The notes: generated by a model from the letters alone, not told the origin. 60,000 bases of DNA from Selaginella moellendorffii (GCF_000143415.4 NW_003314361.1:134653-194652), one strand, 5' to 3'; positions 22,076-32,568 are shown, numbered from the stretch's first letter. Translations and numbers: made by a program.

Positions 22076-22871
22076 TGATGATGAGGACGACGATGAGGTC
22101 AACGCGAAGGATCTTGCCTTGCGGCAAGCGATGGTGCGTTCCTTAGGTTCGTAACTTTTTTAAGCGGAAAAAAAGTTCTTGCAGATGGAAAGTGATGACG
22201 ACGACGACGACGACGACATTGATGAGGACGACGATGATGACGACGACGACGATGACGATGATGACGACGATGAGGAAATTGATGAGGAGGATCTTAGAGC
22301 TCGCCTGGTACGCAAAGTCTCACATGTTAAAAACGTGTAGCCTACAATGTTATTTGCAGATGGGAAAGAAGAGAGCTCCGGCAGCTCTTACGCCACCGGC
22401 TCAAAAGAAGATCAAAACGCCATCAGGGAAAACGCCAACAGCACCAAAGTCAGGTAAGAAAGATTTACCAGCCGCTGAGGCTGTGGCAAAGACTCCAAAG
22501 TCCTCGGGCAAAAAGGAGAAGGACAAGAAAAAGGAAAAGGCGACTCCTGCTACTCCTAATTCGGAGACGAAGAAGGTGAAGTAAAGCTTATCGTTTATAT
22601 TTCGGCCTAACGTTGGACTTCTGCTTTTAGGCTGGCGGGCAACATCACTGCGGCATATGTTCGCGGTAAGCGAGTTCAGAGGTAGTACAGGGCAGTGCCG
22701 TGATGATTCTACATAATCTCGTTAATCGGACCTTTCGAGGGATGACGAGACTTCTGAGTCTGAGCACGCACTTTCTATCAGGAACTACTTGTTAACAGCT
22801 GCTTTCTTTGCTGCAGGAATTTTGCCAATGAGGCTGCTCTTACGCAACACAACACAGCGAAGCATAAGTAG
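21405..22871 (+). CDS. HDT: HD2-type histone deacetylase with C2H2 zinc finger
   Basis: Plant-specific nucleolar/chromatin histone deacetylase. Nine exons: 21405-21417, 21480-21550, 21603-21813, 21874-21927, 21985-22133, 22185-22307, 22360-22575, 22631-22665, 22817-22871; 308 residues. The N-terminus is MEFWGVKVLPSKSIKCPVED, the invariant MEFWG of the nucleoplasmin-like HD2 domain, continuing with LHISNAALGEV and HFSGYRTEGSG. Two long Asp tracts are encoded by GAY repeats, and a Lys/Pro-rich basic region follows. The C-terminal zinc finger is HHCGICSRNFANEAALTQHN plus TAKHK, i.e. C-x2-C-x12-H-x4-H, split over the two smallest exons. A reading through at 22576 would stop early (KKVK) and lose the finger. 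Confidence 0.93.
22025..22275 (+). repeat. GAY trinucleotide tracts inside the HD2 gene
   Basis: Two runs of GAC/GAT codons, about 22028-22098 and 22195-22280, encode the acidic poly-Asp tracts. The mixture of GAC and GAT, and their position in exons 5 and 6 either side of an intron, shows selection on protein acidity rather than pure slippage. Confidence 0.6.
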
Positions 22872-23129
22872 TGTGAGGCAGAAGAGTTGTACGACACGCG
22901 AGTTAGTGTCTGCTCTTGGAGCAAGCAGATCACCGGCTAGGAGAAATCTTTGTTGCGTAACTAAGTTGTTATGATTTTTTTGGTTCCTTCTAATGCTTAT
23001 AGCATTGTTTAACATTGAGCAAGTGGGCCTAATTCCTATCTGTTGTGGACAAGATATTCTTAGGCTAAGATCACTATGTTGGTTTTTGAGTAGAGTAAGA
23101 AGTTTCCTCGGATCTGAGGATGGAGGGCT

Positions 23130-24506
23130 GTTTGATCTGATGCATCTGGTTTCGTGGAACACGATGATTACAGCGTACGGGCAGTCTCGCAAGTTTTTCA
23201 CGCCAAAGATCTCTTTGACATGCTTCCGGAAAGGAGCGTGGTTTCGTGGACGTCTCTCATGACTGCATATGCCGGGGCGGGGGATTTGGAGAAAGTTTGA
23301 CAGATTTTCTCCGAGATGACTGAAAGGACTGTCATCACGTGGAGCGCGCTCCTGGTCTCTCTGAGGCGAGAAAAGTCTTTGAACGGACTCCGAAGCACAC
23401 GGTTGTCTCGTGGTCGTCGTTCATGGCGGCGTATGCTCTGTCGGGGCATATTGAGTACGATCTCCGTGATGCCTCAGCGAGACATTGTTTCATGGTCAGT
23501 TATGGTCGCCACCAGAACTTCCAGCAACGCTTATCGAGTGTTTACAAGAATGCCAAGGTGGAACCACACTGCATGGAACAGCATGGTTCTAGCGTATGCC
23601 TCAGACGGGCATTTGGAAAAATCCCGGGAGCTATTTGATTCAATGCATCATCGCCGCGTGCTCCCTCTCCCAGGGCAAAGATCTCTTTGACAGGATGCGT
23701 CCCCGCAACAAGATGGCATGGAACAACTCTTGTCGCTGCCAATTGCGACAAGGGCTGTCTCAACGAGGCAAAGGCGGTGCTCTCCAAAACGTCGTGTCGT
23801 GGAACACATTGGTGACGGCCTATGCCAAGTCCGGGAGCTGCGAGGGAGCGCTCGAGGCCTTCCACTCCATGCCCGAGCTCGATTCAGTCTCCTGGAACGC
23901 AGGCCTTCACTATCTCCGGCGAGAGAGATCTTCGAGCTCATGCGCCAGAGGAACTCCATGGCGTGGTCGATGATGATCCAGAAGTACGCTCACTGCGGCA
24001 AAATCCACGAAGCATTCGCAAGGAATCCCGAGCACACGACGGTGACTTGGAACTGTATGATCGCGGGCCTCACCTCCAGCGGGAGCTTTCACCAGGTGCT
24101 CCATTTCTTCCATGAGATGCTCGAAGGCTGGCCTCCAAACGAGAGGTTCTCGCTTCGTGCAGCCAGAGCAATAGCTTGAGCCTGTGCAAGCACTATTCGA
24201 GGGCATGGTGGCGGAGTTTGGCGTGGAGTTTAGCATCGATCACTACCGCTCGTCGTGGATACGTTTGGGAGCTTGGCAAGGCCGAGGCGCTCGTCAACTC
24301 CATGCCCTTCGTCCCCGACTATGTGTCGTGGAAGACGCTGCTGGGAGCGTGTAGAACGCACTCGGACTCGGAGAGAGCTCGGAGTGCGAGCAAGTTTTTG
24401 CTCGAGGGGGCCGCTGCTCCAGAAAGGGATTCCACTCTTTACATTCTGCTGTCCAACATCGCGCGATCCACTCCTAGCGAGGGGATGAAAGTTTCTTGCT
24501 CTTGGT
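23130..24506 (+). pseudogene. Broken PPR gene
   Basis: PPR motifs are plain but scattered over all three forward frames: HLVSWNTMITAYGQS near 23145, MTERTVITWSALLV near 23320, KHTVVSWSSFMAAYALSGHI near 23395, MPQRDIVSWSVMVA near 23470, HTAWNSMVLAYASDGHLEKS near 23570, NVVSWNTLVTAYAKSGSCEG near 23790, and an E-like end (SMPFVPDYVSWKTLLGACRT) near 24300. In-frame stops and at least five frame changes separate them, and no splice pattern rescues the whole. The last 200 bp keep a normal PPR ending. It is therefore a decayed relative of the intact PPRs in this window. Confidence 0.85.
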
Positions 24507-24933
24507 GAAAATGTATCATGTAAGGTACTAAGGTGCCGCGATGCTTGGTTTCGAGCCAGATAGCTCGCGAGCGGCGGTGAGCGCTCGAGTATTCTGGACA
24601 ATGTAGTAAAGCTCTCAACCGGTGGAGAGAAGCCCACGAAAGTTTGAAGCGTCTGTTAGACGCTGGGATCAACCAGACACTTGATTGTGAGCATTCCGTC
24701 GGTGGAGAAAAAAAGTATGTGAATCAAGATGAGAAGAGAAGCTCCTTGTTTGTCACGTGGACTGGCCGAGTGAAGTAAAACGCATCCATGGACGAGAGCT
24801 GCGAGCTCGTTGAGTTCGTAAAGGTCGTCCGCCCGAAACGGAAAACAGTTTGGCCGATCAGCTAGCAACAGCACAATCAACAAGAAGCAGCAACGAATTT
24901 GACGAATAGTAGCAATGAGCTTTTACCTTGGGT
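24507..24933. other. Intergenic, nothing recognised
   Basis: About 430 bp between the PPR pseudogene and the end of the next minus-strand gene. Short ORFs on the minus strand (for example 24656-24883) have no recognisable feature. Confidence 0.5.
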
Positions 24934-25510
24934 TCAGTAGAACATCGGGAAGGAGTCCACAGTCGGCACAACCTTCCTTAGATCAGTGATCATAAGCGTA
25001 GTTGCCACGGGATTTGGATAATTCCCATAACACCACTGGTATTGTGTCACCAAGGTTGTCTACAAAGACGGAAATATTGTCAATAATGAATTCTCTCTGT
25101 TTTCCATTCTGATCGTACCTTCAGAGCGAACAAGTCTCCCAAGGATCTAAAGCGAAAGACTTGATCCTCACAGGGGTACCCAGCTGGTAATCGACTGCAT
25201 CCGGCGGCATTCGAGAAAGCCTGTAGGATTTGTGCCTTACCCTGCTTTGGCCCGGCAATCCTTTGAAGCTCGGCAGGATTCCACACTATTACCAGAATTG
25301 GATCCTCGTCCTTGCCGCTGCTCTCCATGAGATGAAGGACTGCTGCCTTGAGGTCGCCTGTGATGTTGAAGCGTCGAAAAATCTCTGCGATCCTCCCATT
25401 CAGCATGATGCCTGCAACAGCAAAGCAACAGCAACAGCAAATTAACACCTTTGAAACACACAAAGCTCACACAGCCTGCGCACCACATTCGTCCAGCACA
25501 GTGACGCCAT
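24934..25510 (-). CDS. Unrecognised small protein, three exons
   Basis: Exons 25471-25510, 25119-25411 and 24934-25059 splice with GT-AG sites and consistent phases to 152 residues. The start MASLCWTNVVRRLC could be the beginning of a short mitochondrial or plastid targeting sequence. The core looks soluble and coding: RIAEIFRRFNITGDLKAAVL, PILVIVWNPAELQRIAG, CEDQVFRFRSLGDLFALK, TLVTQYQWCYGNYPNPVATT and the end SFPMFY. I cannot assign a family. The coding appearance and clean splicing argue for a real gene. It is transcribed away from the DHAR pseudogene and toward the PPR pseudogene. Confidence 0.55.
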
Positions 25511-25729
25511 CCCCCCAAAACCCTAGACCGTCCAACGCTCTCTCCTCACGAGACAACTGGTGTAGCCGCAGTTTTCTTCTCTTATCTCAATCTTGTCCGA
25601 AAGATCAAACTTGGTCTGCCACCCTGCGAGTCCGGAGAGTCTGTCTTCTTATAAAATGAAAAAGAAAAAGGAAAGTGAGAAAAGAAGAGCGATCAAACAA
25701 ATCCTGTCGAGTGGTTGACGGAAAACTTA

Positions 25730-26337
25730 CCGGAGGTTACTGGGGAAGACGAAGTCCATGAAGTGCTCGAGAGCCATTCCAGCATGACGGAGCTTTGGAG
25801 CCAGAGCAAAGTTGGAATCAGTGGGAGTTTTCCCAGCGATGTAAGGGCCCTGAGAAACAAGATAAATGAGAAGAACATTACAAAGAACTTACACATATAC
25901 ATGGAGAAACTTACGTGTTTCTTCAATTACTCCTCGAAAGCTGTGAGCTCGTTGATATGTCTTTGCTGGAGCGCTTCGGTCCTTGGACTTGAGCCAGTTA
26001 GTGAACACTGGAAAGACGCTGGAAAATCCAATCTCATCTCAGCAGCAATCGATCTAACTTGTAGACATCGACTTTGAATTCGTGTGGAGTTTTCAGAGAC
26101 GGCTCCTTGAACTTCTTCTCCACATGCACAATGATTTTGTCCGAATCTTGAATCCAATCAGGACCGTCGCGGAGAACCGGCATCAAGCCAGAGGGATTGT
26201 GTTGCATAAACCTGTGAGAGAAAAAAATCCCATCTCCTTACCAACCAGTCTGGCTTTGGAATTTTTTTGGTGTTAGGCAGGAAATGCTTTTCGGCCATTC
26301 TCGCTCACCTGTCGATCAGCGCAACCATTTGCTGGTA
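25730..26337 (-). pseudogene. Dehydroascorbate reductase (DHAR, GST fold) pseudogene
   Basis: DHAR recycles ascorbate using glutathione. Exon-like blocks read VALIDR (26309-26337), FMQHNPSGLMPVLRDG with DSDKIIVHVEKKFKEPSLKT (about 26067-26211), VFPVFTNWLKSKDRS then ALQQRHINELTAFEE (25915-26018) and GPYIAGKTPTDSNFALAPKL plus RHAGMALEHFMDFVFP (25730-25849), in DHAR order. Two lesions are seen: a frame change inside the third block after LKSKD, and an in-frame TAA at 25927-25929 after FEE. The N-terminal thioredoxin-like exon with the catalytic CPFxQR motif is missing, and nothing like it is found upstream. The C-terminal exon is also unclear. Direct evidence for the order and lesions; pseudogene status is inferred. 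Confidence 0.75.
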
Positions 26338-26371
26338 CTATTCTCTTGCTTTGGCATTCTCGCCTCTTGTG

Positions 26372-28221
26372 ATGATGCAGAGCTCCACTGTAAGCTATAG
26401 AATTTTGTTTTCTTGCTCTCAACTTCAACTTCTCTTGTCTGTGTGTTCTCTTCGCAGCAGCCTTCAGCCTGTCCTCCTGAGCTCAGTGACGATGTTGTCA
26501 TTGTTGCGTGAGTCATTCAAGACTTCTTTCTTTTCTTCACTTCCAAATTTTAAACTCCTCCTGGGTTGTGGCAGAGCATTCCGGACACCGATATGCAAGG
26601 CCAAGCGCGGTGGCTTTAAGGACAGCTTCCCGGAGGATTTACTGGTTCCTGTTCTCAAGGTATCTTGTGGAACTTTGTTCGCACGTTTTTCGACAATTCT
26701 TTCCAGGCAGTGGTGGCTCACACCGGCGTAATACCAGCTGAAGTTGGTGACATTGTCGTCGGGACCGTCATAGCACCTGGTTCCCATCGGGCGGCTGAGT
26801 GTCGAATCGCTGCTCTCCTGGCTGGTTTTCCAGGTTTGTCAAGCGTACAGGCAGGGACCTGTTCTTACTTTCTTTTTTTTATTCTCTTGCTTGCAGACAC
26901 TGTACCAGTTCGAACTGTCAACAGGCAGTGCTCATCCGGTCTACAAGCTGTTGGAGATGTTGCAGCGGCAATCAAATCTGGATTCTATGAAATTGGTCTC
27001 GCGTTTTCATGGTTGATGTAGTTTCCTTGTTTAATCGTATCTTTTCCAGGAATCGGCGCTGGTGTGGAGTGCATGTCAATCGATTTTGGGGTTCAGCAGC
27101 AACCTCGTGTGAATCCCCAGGTATTACGGGTGTCATTCCTTTCTTTTGTTTTGTGTTACCTTTAACGCTTCAGGTTGAGCTGAACAGCATGGCTAAAGAC
27201 TGCTTGTTACCTATGGGCATTACGTCCGAGAATGTTGCTGAGCGATATGGCATCACTCGAGAGGAGCAAGACGAGGCTGCTGTAAGTGTTTTGCTACGTT
27301 CCGATCAGCTTTGTCATCAATATATTATCCAGGTTGTATCGCACCGGAATGCAGCAGCAGCAATCGCAAGTGGAAGATTCAAAGACGAGATTACTCCTGT
27401 GAAAACCAAGGTAGTGATGCTTCATACAAACATGAGTTTCTGACGCTTGTGTGCAGCGTGTGGATGCCACCACTGAAGAGGTCACAGAAAGTGTCATATC
27501 TGTGGACGACGGTGTACGCCCCGACACGACCCTTGGCGTGTTGGCGAGACTCAAGCCAGCATTCAAGAGTGGAGGCACAAGTACTGCGGGCAATTCGAGC
27601 CAAGTTAGCGATGGTGCTGGAGCCGTTCTCCTGATGAAGAGAAGCTGTGCAAGTCAGCGTGGCCTGCCAGTCCTGGGAGCATTCAGGTGAGTGTTTTTTG
27701 CTTGAATTTGATTATCAATCAAATTCAATCTTGACAGGAGCTTTGCCGTGGTTGGCGTAGAGCCCGGTGTGATGGGAATCGGCCCCGCGGTTGCGATTCC
27801 AAAGGCCATCAAAGATGCTGGCCTGGAGATTAGCGACATTCATCTGTTTGAGATCAACGAGGCGTTCGCATCGCAGTACACGTACTGTTGCAAGAAGCTG
27901 CAACTTGACCCTGCGAAGGTGAATGTGAATGGTGGTGCAATCGCGCTTGGCCACCCTCTCGGTGCAACAGGCAAGCAATCTTCTAAGTGTTTTATGTGTC
28001 TTATATTTTGTCATAGGTGCTCGCTGTGTGGCAACGCTCCTCCATGAAATGGCCAAGCGTGGGTCCGCTTGTAGATACGGAGTGGTCTCTATGTGCATAG
28101 GTGAGTGAGCTGTTTCGACCATTTGGCCATCCACTTTCTTGTTTTTCTGTTTTTTTGTTTTTTTTTTCCCGCAGGGACTGGCATGGGAGCGGCAGCTGTG
28201 TTTGAGCGAGGAGATGTGTAA
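26372..28221 (+). CDS. 3-ketoacyl-CoA thiolase (peroxisomal type), N-terminus incomplete
   Basis: Last step of beta-oxidation: cleaves 3-ketoacyl-CoA to acetyl-CoA. Twelve exons are inferred (26372-26389, 26458-26507, 26575-26659, 26707-26833, 26897-26995, 27050-27120, 27174-27281, 27333-27410, 27457-27686, 27738-27970, 28017-28100, 28175-28221), about 409 residues. Motifs: [20 protein letters not shown], active Cys in [22 protein letters not shown]-like [22 protein letters not shown], His in [15 protein letters not shown], and catalytic Cys in [18 protein letters not shown]. Intron 10 is GC-AG (ACAG|gcaagc). Plant homologues are about 460 residues and start with a PTS2 peptide; none is visible here (start reads MMQSST) and the tail is short. 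Confidence 0.88.
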
Positions 28222-28442
28222 ATTCATTCGCAATCGCCTCAACATTCTACTTCATAATACAAACTTTTGCTGTGTTTGACAGTAGAAGGGTAGCGGTTGT
28301 GATCTTTGAGCGTAGAGAGCTTTTGTTACTTTTTATTCAACATTAGCACTGCTCGAAGTTCTATTCCATAAGAAAAAATTGGTTTATGAATCGAGGAAAC
28401 TCTCATCCAGCTCAACTCTCCTGAAAAACAGATTGGTCATTC

Positions 28443-30063
28443 TCAGAAGTTGCTGGACCTGAAGATGTTGATGAGGTGAGCCCTTTCGCGCTTGGCTAAG
28501 TCAGCTTGCTTCTTCAGCGAGATTTGCTCCTGCTGGTACTTTGCAATGAGGAAACGCTTCCGCTTCTCGGCTTGAATGCGCTCCTAAAACCAACAAACTC
28601 TCAGCTTCAGGCCTAGCAAATGGAATAAAAAAGAGAGAGACCTCAAGAGCCTTTTCTTGCTTCTCTGAGAGCTCTTTGCCGTCGTCGTGGCCACCATCTT
28701 TAGATTTGTCACCTGCCTTCTTTGTAACCCTGCAAAGATAAAAACACACGCTCAGCTTCTCCGCTTGACACGAATTTCGTTCACTTACTCCAGCTCTCGA
28801 GAAGTAGAATCAAGCTGGGAGCGCCCTGAATCCACGCTTCTCAGCCAGCCGAGACGTTCCTTGTTGAGCTGCTTCTCGATCTCTTCGAGTGCAACCTCAT
28901 CCTGAGCTTGCCATCCACGTTGAGACGGTCCAGGCTCTTGAGCTCCTGCTGGAATCTGTCCTCTATCTCCTGCATCTGCACATTGACGCGATGAGGAAAA
29001 GTTGGAAAACGAAGAAAGAGAATCCAACCTTTCTCGGTTTCTTCAAAGACCTGTTGAGCTTGAACGCCTGCTTGAGCTGCTTGGTGGCCCCAAAGCTCTT
29101 CCCCCACTTCTCTCGCAGGTAAGCGCACTGTTGTGTCTCGGACAGCATCGGCAAGAGCTTGAGCATATCAAGTGCATGCTCCTCGTCGCCACTACTACCA
29201 TCCTCATCGTCACACAAGTCTTCCGCTGCTATATCCTGCGCAGGAGCAGCCGCCAGAGACGATACTTCATGACGCTTGATCAGCCTACAAAACGACTTGC
29301 TCATGGCAACTGTATCGTCTTCTTCTTGTTCTCCTTGTTCCTCGGCAGCATCAAGCTGCTTCTCTTCAACGAGTTGCTCCTCCACCGCAGGCCCAGAGTC
29401 CCTGGCTCGGAATTCCAGCTGCTTGGCATCCACAAAACCAACCTCGGATGATGGATAGGCCACCACAATCCTCGGCTCAGCCGCACTTCCTCCCTTGCTA
29501 TACACGGCCAGCACCTCGAGTAACTTGAGCTCCGCGAGGTTTTGCGGGACGTCCTCGCCTTGGAGCCCCTTGAACGGCCGCCTCACCTTGCCATCACCCT
29601 CGTCCGAGTTGTTGACGAGGAGAACCGGCGGCCACGACATGATGCCTACTTCCTGCCGAAGAGATTCCACCTCCGCCTTGAGTGCCTCCTTCAAGGCGCG
29701 GAGGAAAGTGCGGTGCTGCCTCACTCGCTTCTTCCAGTAGTTCTTGAGGTGGAGTATGAGCGCCTCCCATCCCCGGAGTGGTTTCTTCCCGGGGCACAGA
29801 GCACACAAGATGTGGGGCTCTCTCCCCGAGCAAGTGAGGCTGGCGCTGCTCTCCAGGCATCCAATCTGGTCGCGGTAATCCGCCACCATCCTCTTTGCAA
29901 GCGGCAGAAGCGCGCTGAAGCACCTCTCTTCCAGTGCATCGCCACCCTCTTGGTCGGCGTGGTGGAGGAGGAATTCATACTCGTCGCTCGGGATGAGATC
30001 GTCTGGCCGTGTCTCGAGAATCCAAGTGCGATGGATGGCAATCTCCCTCGGCTCTAGCGCCAT
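28443..30063 (-). CDS. zf-XS-like coiled-coil protein with a one-base frame break
   Basis: Function uncertain. Exons 29029-30063, 28789-28975, 28642-28729 and 28443-28583. Exon 1 (345 codons) starts MALEPREIAIHRTWILETRP and includes HILCALCPGKKPLRGWEALI followed by a His/Lys-rich helix, a pattern like the zf-XS zinc finger of SGS3/XS-domain proteins, then acidic low-complexity and FGATKQLKQAFKLNRSLKKP. Exon 2 reads MQEIEDRFQQELKSLDRLN in one frame and EVALEEIEKQLNKERLGWLR in another; its 187-nt length is one base off the phase needed on both sides. Exons 3-4 are coiled-coil (KRKRFLIAKYQQEQISLKKQ). The break near 28910-28920 is a mutation or an assembly error. Confidence 0.6.
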
Positions 30064-32518
30064 TCCTTTTCAAAAATTCGAACGGCCCCGCCAAAAGCGG
30101 CTCAACGGCTGAGATGTGATCTAGAGAGACGCCTCCCTTCGATCTAGGGCGTCCTCGTCCTTCCCCTAGCAGCGCCTCTTGTATGCTGGCTAGAACCCCC
30201 TGCGATGGCGATGCCGATAGCGGTGGCCATGGATCCACAAGCATGGCAGCATTTCGTGCCGCACGCCTCGCCCGCTCGTTGTCGTTGTGGAGCCTGGATG
30301 CCGCCACCAGCGCTCTCCACGCGGAGGCATCGGGCTCCAGAGGCATGTTTTCCAGCACCTCCTCGGCCTTGGTCAGCTGCCCCGACCGACCCAGCAGCTC
30401 CACCATGCATGCCCACTGCTCCATGCTCGGCCCTGCGGCATACCGGTAGATGAGGAGGAAGAAGGTCCGGCCGTCCTCCACAAGGCTCGCAGCGCTACAA
30501 GCCGACACGATGCTCACGAAGCTGATCTCGTTGGGAAGCATGCCCTCCAGTTCCATGGCCCGGAAGAGCTGGAGCGAGACCTTGGCTTGGCGACACCGTG
30601 CATACGCCGAGACGATGGCCGTCCACGACACAATGTCGTGCCTTGGCATCGCCTCAAACAGTCTTCTCGCCTGCTCGACGCTTCCACACCTCCCATACAT
30701 GTTGAGCAGAGCGGTGGCGACCGAAACATCGGCGCGATGCTTGTAGCTCATCTCCTCGTCCACGGCCTGGTGAAGCTCCTTGCCTTGTGCTAGAGCTCCA
30801 ACGTCCGCACAGGCGTTCAAGGCTGTTATCAAGGTGACCCGGTCTGGCTTCGTGACTCCCTCGCTGTCCATGGCCGCCAGGAGCGAGAGCGCTTGTCTGC
30901 CGTGCTTGTTCTGAGCGTAGGCTGTGAGCATGGCGTTCCACGACACGAGCGTGCGCTCTGGAAGCTGCTCAAACATGTCCCTTGCCTCGTCCAGGAGACC
31001 ATTCTGAGCCAATGCCACCACCATGCTCGTCCACGACACGCTGTTCCACCCCGGCATCGTGCTGAAGAGTTCTTTGGCTTCGGCCACTTTGGCATTGAGG
31101 CCGTAGATGGACAGCAGAGTGTTCCAAGCAACGCTGGTCTTGCGTGAGATCTGGTCGAAGGCGCTCTTGGCCTCGCTCACCTGGCCACACTTCCCATACA
31201 TGTTTACCACCGCAGTTGCGATCAATGTGTTGCCGTCAGTGGTGCTAGTGATCTCCTGGTGGACTAGACTCCCTTGTTCCAAGTCCTCCATGTCAGCACA
31301 GGCACCAAGAACACTGGCGAAGCACCCAGTATCAGCTTCCACACCTTCCAATACCATCACTCTGAACACCTGTAGAGCCTCCCTTCCGCGACCGTTCTGC
31401 GAAAGCCCGGAGACGATTGAGTTCCAGGAGACTCTACTCCGCTGCGGCATCTTGTCAAACAGAGCCACGGCTTCTTCCACGCTCCCATTCCTGGCACACA
31501 CTGACACCAGCGTCGTCCACGACACGACGTCCCGCAACGGCATTTCCTCGAACACCTTCCAAGCATTGGCCACATTACTCCCTCCTTGAGCATAGTTGTA
31601 GGCGGACAGGAGAGCGTTCCAGGACACGGTGTTCTTGTCCCCGTCCGGAATCGCATGAAACAAGGCACTCGCGTCCTCCACGCAGCCGTTCCGGGCGAAG
31701 GCAGAAAGCATGACGTTCCAAGACACGATACTCTTGTTGGCGATGTCCCGGAACACACTCTCCGCCTCCGCTACCCTGTGGCACCGGCCATACATGCGGA
31801 CGAGCGCAGTCGCCACCACTGTGTCGGGCAAAAATCCTTTCATTCGTGCAGCCACTTGATCCACAGATGCTGACATTGTCTCCTCGTGACTCTCCTTCTC
31901 CAGTGACGACGCGCAAGCATCAGACACAGCCAGCATTGTCACCCTGTCAGGTTCTACGCCCTGCAACTCCATGTCGTGAAACATCCCGAGAGCCGTTGCG
32001 CAATGCCCGAGCCGTGCACACGCCGTGATGATCGCATTCCAGGCCACAATTCCATGCTGAGGCATCACTTCCAGGATCTGTATCGCTTCCACAATTCGGC
32101 CATCGCTGGAATAGGCCGCCACCATCCCCGTCCACGACACGGAGTTGCGCTCTCGCATGCAAGCAAATAACTCATCGGCTTTCCCAAGATGCCCAATTGC
32201 GGCATATGCAGTGATCATGGCATTCCACGACACAACATCCCTCTCCGGCATCATGTCAAACAGCCGTTTCGCCTCCTCTTCCCGTGTGATGCTCGCACCA
32301 AGCATAGTGTTCCAGGAAAACCTGTTCTTCCGCGGAATCCTCTCAAACACTTGCCTCGCCTCCTCGATCTGGCCGCAGGCGGCGTACATCTGGACCAGCA
32401 GATTGCCCAGATAGGTGTCGCACTCCAAACCGGCCTCGCCCAGCCTCCGCTCCAGCTGCTTTCCCTCGGCCACGGATCTACACTGGCGCACAAGCGACGC
32501 CCACTGCCGCTGCTGCAT
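29975..32518 (-). CDS. PPR protein, 847 residues, overlapping the next gene
   Basis: Intronless array of PPR motifs starting with MQQRQWASLVRQCRSVAEGK and KRLFDMMPERDVVSWNAMIT. Most motifs are S type, with P-L-S triplets toward the C-terminus (LQLFRAMELEGMLPNEISFV). The E-like end is WACMVELLGRSGQLTKAEEV, ASAWRALVAASRLHNDNERA. The PPR match stops near codon 760; the last ~85 residues are unrelated, low-complexity and overlap the first 89 bp of the zf-XS-like gene in another frame on the same strand. The true C-terminus may therefore be shorter through splicing. Organellar RNA binding is inferred from the family. Confidence 0.85.
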   Translation of the reverse strand: MQQRQWASLVRQCRSVAEGKQLERRLGEAGLECDTYLGNLLVQMYAACGQIEEARQVFERIPRKNRFSWNTMLGASITREEEAKRLFDMMPERDVVSWNAMITAYAAIGHLGKADELFACMRERNSVSWTGMVAAYSSDGRIVEAIQILEVMPQHGIVAWNAIITACARLGHCATALGMFHDMELQGVEPDRVTMLAVSDACASSLEKESHEETMSASVDQVAARMKGFLPDTVVATALVRMYGRCHRVAEAESVFRDIANKSIVSWNVMLSAFARNGCVEDASALFHAIPDGDKNTVSWNALLSAYNYAQGGSNVANAWKVFEEMPLRDVVSWTTLVSVCARNGSVEEAVALFDKMPQRSRVSWNSIVSGLSQNGRGREALQVFRVMVLEGVEADTGCFASVLGACADMEDLEQGSLVHQEITSTTDGNTLIATAVVNMYGKCGQVSEAKSAFDQISRKTSVAWNTLLSIYGLNAKVAEAKELFSTMPGWNSVSWTSMVVALAQNGLLDEARDMFEQLPERTLVSWNAMLTAYAQNKHGRQALSLLAAMDSEGVTKPDRVTLITALNACADVGALAQGKELHQAVDEEMSYKHRADVSVATALLNMYGRCGSVEQARRLFEAMPRHDIVSWTAIVSAYARCRQAKVSLQLFRAMELEGMLPNEISFVSIVSACSAASLVEDGRTFFLLIYRYAAGPSMEQWACMVELLGRSGQLTKAEEVLENMPLEPDASAWRALVAASRLHNDNERARRAARNAAMLVDPWPPLSASPSQGVLASIQEALLGEGRGRPRSKGGVSLDHISAVEPLLAGPFEFLKRNGARAEGDCHPSHLDSRDTARRSHPERRV

Positions 32519-32568
32519 TCCATAGCGACTATAAATTTAGGGCTTGATTCTAGAATGAAATCCTTCTG

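Noticed and set aside
26276-26310. Arg...His-Leu stretch upstream of the thiolase as a PTS2 signal
   Set aside because: The spacing does not fit the nonapeptide consensus and there is no ATG in that frame.
28890-28920. Micro-intron of 17-25 bp to explain the zf-XS frame change
   Set aside because: Not a plausible spliceosomal intron length; a one-base error or mutation is simpler.
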